13,244 nucleotides of DNA from Isohypsibius dastychi (Eukaryota > Tardigrada > Eutardigrada > Parachela > Isohypsibiidae). Positions 10,387 to 13,244 of the stretch are shown piece after piece. The notes beneath the pieces are model-generated. The model did no database searches and was not told the DNA's origin. It saw only the letters and a program-made list of their open reading frames with translations. Both the position numbers and the translations under genes were made by a program. The stretch lies in NCBI GenBank assembly GCA_034696485.1, contig JAQIWT010000989.1, positions 1 through 13,244 on the forward strand. Reading direction: 5' to 3'. Positions within the stretch are counted from its first letter, which is position 1, and every line of letters begins with the position of its first letter.

Positions 10387-10482
10387 GAACCATTAGTGGG
10401 TAAATCTAGGTGGTATGACTGATATCGCTACTAGCCAGCAGAGTAGAAACGACGCTAAGTTTTTAGATCTTGCCGAAACACA

Positions 10483-10563
10483 CGCAACTAACTTGCCGAC
10501 GCAACTATCTTGCCGGATAGTCCGGCAAGTTAGTTGCTAATTGCGCGCAACTATCTTGCCGGC
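10483..10563. repeat. Cluster of four copies of a 17-bp repeat, three direct and one inverted
   Basis: The unit is GCAACTAACTTGCCGRM, with A or T at the eighth base. Copies on the plus strand are at 10483-10499 (the last base differs), 10501-10517 and 10547-10563. An inverted copy is at 10521-10537. Copies two and three form a near-perfect 17-bp hairpin (one mismatch) around TAG at 10518-10520. No coding frame explains this. It looks like a small fold-back or satellite element. Confidence 0.85.
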
Positions 10564-10613
10564 TACAGGCGTACCTCTATCGACGACGCATTGGCAAAAA
10601 GGCTCCTGCTGCC

Positions 10614-10652
10614 GTATACTTTGTACTGTGATGGCTGAGCAGTGAAGTATAC
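10614..10652. repeat. Short inverted repeat GTATACTT / AAGTATAC
   Basis: Perfect 8-bp arms at 10614-10621 and 10645-10652 around a 23-nt spacer. This is short enough to occur by chance, but it sits next to the 17-bp repeat cluster. Confidence 0.45.
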
Positions 10653-10692
10653 CTACCATGACCATGCATACTGTAAGTATCACACCAACCCT

Positions 10693-10703
10693 CCCCCCCC
10701 CCC
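10693..10703. repeat. C11 homopolymer
   Basis: Eleven consecutive C on the plus strand. On the receptor gene's strand this is a G tract lying in the presumed intron after exon 10775-10737. Confidence 0.9.
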
Positions 10704-10736
10704 AACGATTGCCTAACGAATTATATGTAGCCTTAC

Positions 10737-12230
10737 GTAGCCCGTCCCAGTCATTTCAAGTTTCCGAGCATTTTTCTATAAAAAAAACAATTTTGGTTTT
10801 GGTAACTTTTTTGGGAGGATTGACTTGCCCGCAATCCAATGAGTGAGTACATGCTGCTCAAAACCGTGAGCACTGGAAATCAAACCGCTTAGACTATGGT
10901 TGGCTATAGAAATGCCGATACTACTACCTCTTCCATGGTTTTTGGCCAACAGGAGCACCCGAATTATGCCAGTCTCAGAGCGACTTACGAACGGCAAGAG
11001 TGCGACTTGGAATTCTGAATCTTTGGCTTGATCGACTAAGCACTGAGCCACTCCAAGAAAAAAATCGCTGACGACCGATGAGTCCTGGAGTATGGTCATG
11101 TGTGACCAGGAACGACTGTGCGTGATCCGCAAGATGATGTGGGCGAACTGGTCGAGTGTTCCCGTTGGAGTTAACGCCGTTGGTGAAACCTCCATGTTAT
11201 AGCTTTTCGCCAGAGTGACCCCACTGTGGCACAAGAACAATACTTTGTGTGACAAGACATTCCCAAAATGTACGCAAATTGCAATACGCCGTCTTATTTA
11301 GATAGATTACATGTTCAACGTTAACATTCAAGGGTGGATGCCTGTGTGTCGCATATTTGAAGGTCTGTCTCGATTCTTCGACCCAATCGGTGCATATTCA
11401 CCATACACGGACTTACAGTGCCGACCATTGCAATACACGGGCAGCCACGATAACTGATCAGTGTTCTGGTTTGAGGGATCTAAAAGCGCTTTGAGAGCCA
11501 CGGCCATTCAAGTTTCTAAGTGAGTAGTTTGACCTGATTACCGGGATCATCCTATAACCGGATTACCTTCGTCACTTACTTTGTGAAAACTGGGATGTTC
11601 CACTCTGTAAGTGAGACAAACCATTATGACGTATGAAGTATCCATGGAAGCACTTCGTACCTCTGGCAAAGTGCGACATTTCAATCAGACCACTGCAAAC
11701 TAGAATTTACGGATAAGTGACACTGAATCTACGCAGTGAGAAAATAGACGACCGAAGTTGTACGTACATATTCCAATCAAGGCGTAACATGTCAGAGGTC
11801 TGGCTTGTGTGTAGTAGTACCGTGCCAGTAAATCGGCGACCCCATCAGCGGCGGTTGTACATGAGTCATTTTTCCCACCGTATAACAATTTCAAGGAGAC
11901 GTTCAAATAAGGCTGGTATTTCAGATTAGCATTCTCAATTGCCAGATCCAGTGCGGCACCAGTGAGTGGAAGAGCCGGTGCTATCGGGCTGGAGAATGGT
12001 AGAAGACTAATGAGTTCGATGTTCATCGCAGAAAGAAGAACGGTTTTCTGAATTTCTCGCGATGATATGTTCGATGAGTTGCGAGTTGAGTGAAGAATAT
12101 ATTGAAGGTATGAAACAGACACTGAAACCACTGATACTGCACCCAGTACAGGCAAGTGTCTTGTTGAGTTAAGAACATTATCCATCAAGCCATTATGACG
12201 CTTAATTGTACTCGAATGGTCTACATACAC
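10737..12230 (-). CDS. Receptor-guanylyl-cyclase-like ligand-binding domain, 3'-truncated gene or pseudogene
   Basis: Transcript-order exons are 12230(?)-11764, 11692-11661, 11604-11580, 11223-10989 and 10775-10737. Splicing yields an ANF_receptor-type domain: LISLLPFSSP, then PLTGAALDLAIENANLKYQP, ARYYYTQAR, CYALIGICT, GLIEMSHFARE, WNIPVFTNGVTLAKSY, LTPTGTLDQF, WSHMTILQDSSVVSDFFLGV, and ARKLEMTGTGY. These match the order of the extracellular half of nematode receptor guanylyl cyclases. The 32-nt and 25-nt exons join in phase, which argues for a recently functional gene. The route between LLPF (10989) and 10775 is unclear: GTAAGT at 10988 is the best donor, but the sequence after it (IIRVLLLAKNHGR) looks coding, and GTACTC further on is another phase-0 donor. 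After 10737 a short exon with stop TAG at 10655-10653 is possible. No transmembrane, kinase-homology or cyclase domain follows before the next gene. The start is uncertain; ATG 12185 precedes a hydrophobic stretch that could be a signal peptide. Confidence 0.6.
11224..11579 (-). other. Large intron of the receptor fragment with an exon-like piece
   Basis: At 356 nt this is far longer than the other firmly placed introns of the same gene (56 and 71 nt). It contains an open minus-strand stretch reading GCPCIAMVGT that ends at a good GTAAGT donor. The reading resembles part of the same domain but is out of order with the flanking exons. It may be a decoy, an unused alternative exon or a remnant. 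Confidence 0.35.
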
Positions 12231-12459
12231 CGGACAAAACGTCCGACATTTGCAATATTACAGGTGTGCACTTTATTCGTGTCATAACCCATCATGTCAC
12301 AATGGTGATCGATTTTTCAGCTCAACAGTACATCGAGGTCATATACCGAACTGTCTTTCCTTCCCTACTAAAGCAAAACAATAGCCGAGTTTATGTCGGC
12401 GCTATAGAATGACGTGAGACGTGAATGCTCATCGACATCGACTAATGCTGCCAAGTGGA
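12231..12459. other. No gene seen
   Basis: Short open frames on both strands have no family motif. If the signal-peptide-like exon at 12743-12606 belongs to the receptor fragment, this stretch would be part of its first intron. Confidence 0.5.
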
Positions 12460-12474
12460 GGGGGGGGGGAGGGG
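12460..12474. repeat. G10-A-G4 purine tract
   Basis: Ten G, one A and four G on the plus strand, a few bases before the left arm of the large hairpin. It is able to form a G-quadruplex in principle. Confidence 0.85.
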
Positions 12475-12480
12475 AGAAGG

Positions 12481-12571
12481 TACGTCTCCGCCAAAAAGAA
12501 CTGCCCTCTTCACCCTATCGATCGACCGAGTGAAGAGGCCCAAGTGCGCAGTTCTTTTTGGCGGAGACGTA
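12481..12571. repeat. 91-nt hairpin with a perfect 24-bp outer stem and a 9-bp inner stem
   Basis: The outer arms 12481-12504 and 12548-12571 are exact reverse complements over 24 bases (left arm starts TACGTCTCCGCC). Inside, CCTCTTCAC at 12505-12513 pairs with GTGAAGAGG at 12530-12538. Nine unpaired bases (12539-12547) bulge on the 3' side and a 16-nt loop contains TCGATCGA. The length and stem are compatible with a miRNA-like precursor or with the end of a fold-back/MITE-type element. The sequence alone cannot decide. Confidence 0.9.
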
Positions 12572-12605
12572 GAATCGTCATCACGAAGACATGTTTCCAC
12601 ATCTA

Positions 12606-12743
12606 GTTTTCAGCCATACGGTAAACATCGGATTTTATTGGAAGTACAATTGACTTCTTAGAAACTGGTTGAAGCTGAGACATAAACACGAACATGAACA
12701 TGGACACCAATATGGCGGGTTCTGATAAGAACCACAGTTTCAT
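12606..12743 (-). CDS. Candidate signal-peptide exon (start ATG 12743)
   Basis: From ATG 12743-12741 the minus strand reads MKLWFLSEPAILVSMFMFVF and on to a stop at 12605-12603. The hydrophobic core and small residues after it look like a secretory signal. It lies upstream of the receptor fragment on the same strand, so it may be that gene's first exon, using the phase-0 donor GTACTT at about 12650 or the phase-1 donor GTATGG near 12620. It could also be a 46-residue secreted peptide or chance. The frame is open further upstream to 12908 with hydrophilic residues. Confidence 0.3.
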
Positions 12744-13032
12744 TATGCGTTCGTTGCGCAATAACGCATCCGTGCAGTTATTAAACGTTGGGAAAGTTCC
12801 TAACCCAATGGTAGATGCTGCCTCTCGGCTGTTTTGCCAACTTTGTTTTTCGTTTATTCTTAGCAGCGACTCTCTAACGTGCTCACTATCTCGATCAAAG
12901 AGTGGCAACTCCTGACTTTGTTATTCACTCTCTCAAAATCAGCACGGACTTTTCCGAATCATTACTACAATCCAACATCTGCATCAGCAAACGAATCTTG
13001 CATTTAGTAATTCTTATTTTGCATCCTCAACT
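12744..13032. other. Possible divergent promoter region
   Basis: This lies between a candidate minus-strand first exon and the plus-strand start at 13033. A minus-strand frame stays open to 12908 without a motif. No recognised promoter element is visible. Confidence 0.35.
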
Positions 13033-13244
13033 ATGTCTTACCGATCTTTTGCAAATTCTGTTGAAGAGGATCATCTACGGCAGAAACTGCAACGCTTGTC
13101 AATTGGCAACGAAATTCACAGCTCATTTGACCAGCTTCATCGCAAGAAGAGCATCTTGAAACCCGAGCTTCCCCACCCTGAACCCACGGAACCATATGAA
13201 GGACCAGAAAGCAGTCTACCGATTCTCCCACAAGAGTCCGCGAT
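13033..13244 (+). CDS. Start of an unidentified gene, cut by the window edge
   Basis: ATG 13033 opens a frame with no stop to the last base (70 complete codons). It begins MSYRSFANSVEEDHLRQKLQ and includes RKKSILKPELPHPEPTEP. The composition is hydrophilic, with a short predicted helix then a Pro/Glu-rich linker, typical of an intracellular protein. No family is recognised. A weak acceptor-like TTTAG lies at 13003-13007, so the true start could be upstream. Confidence 0.5.
   Translation, partial: MSYRSFANSVEEDHLRQKLQRLSIGNEIHSSFDQLHRKKSILKPELPHPEPTEPYEGPESSLPILPQESA

Noticed and set aside
12421-12661. Basic plus-strand frames across the G-run and hairpin
   Set aside because: They arise from the G tract and inverted repeat and have no homology or splice context.
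12902-13159. Plus-strand frame overlapping the right-edge gene
   Set aside because: Its composition is less coding-like than the frame starting at 13033, which stays open to the window end.
1-13244. tRNA, rRNA, CRISPR array or transposase
   Set aside because: No cloverleaf boxes, rRNA core sequences, regularly spaced repeat array or transposase/reverse-transcriptase motif was seen on either strand.

Overview
This is a metazoan, most likely nematode, nuclear genomic window. The evidence is short introns (mostly 50-260 nt, maximum 422), pyrimidine-rich acceptors ending TTTNCAG, compact spacing, and an expanded-family-type receptor guanylyl-cyclase-like gene. Species cannot be read from the sequence. 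All gene models below were built by hand from reading frames, GT/AG sites and matching intron phases; none has transcript support.

Layout from left to right. At 1-45 there is a possible C-terminal tail of an upstream gene. At 223-3283 (+) lies an 8-exon orthologue of CFP1/CXXC1 (nematode cfp-1), the chromatin-reading subunit of the SET1/COMPASS H3K4 methyltransferase. It has an N-terminal PHD finger and the family's C-terminal Cys-rich region, but no recognisable CXXC domain. A perfect 10-bp tandem duplication breaks the PHD exon reading frame. At 3761-7611 (+) lies an 11-exon TUT1/Star-PAP-type nucleotidyltransferase (C. elegans USIP-1 class), with RRM, catalytic palm (D381/D383/D477), PAP-associated domain and KA1-like C-terminus. 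At 10052-8189 (-) lies a 7-exon gene for an acidic, probably nuclear 465-residue protein that I do not recognise; it converges on the TUT1 gene.

The right third (about 10,100-13,030) looks like a rearranged or repeat-prone region. A gene fragment on the minus strand (12230 to about 10737) encodes the ligand-binding domain of a receptor-type guanylyl cyclase, with exons as small as 25 and 32 nt whose phases join correctly. The transmembrane, kinase-homology and cyclase parts are absent from the window. Where they should follow there is a cluster of four 17-bp repeats (three direct, one inverted) between two C homopolymers. Upstream of the fragment is a G-run and a 91-nt hairpin with a perfect 24-bp outer stem. 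At the right edge an open plus-strand frame starts at 13033 and runs out of the window.

Functionally, the first two genes act in nuclear gene expression (H3K4 methylation; U6/poly(A)-type RNA tailing) and lie head to tail 477 bp apart. An operon is possible but not shown. The receptor fragment is unrelated chemosensory-type material. I found no mobile-element protein, CRISPR array, tRNA or rRNA.
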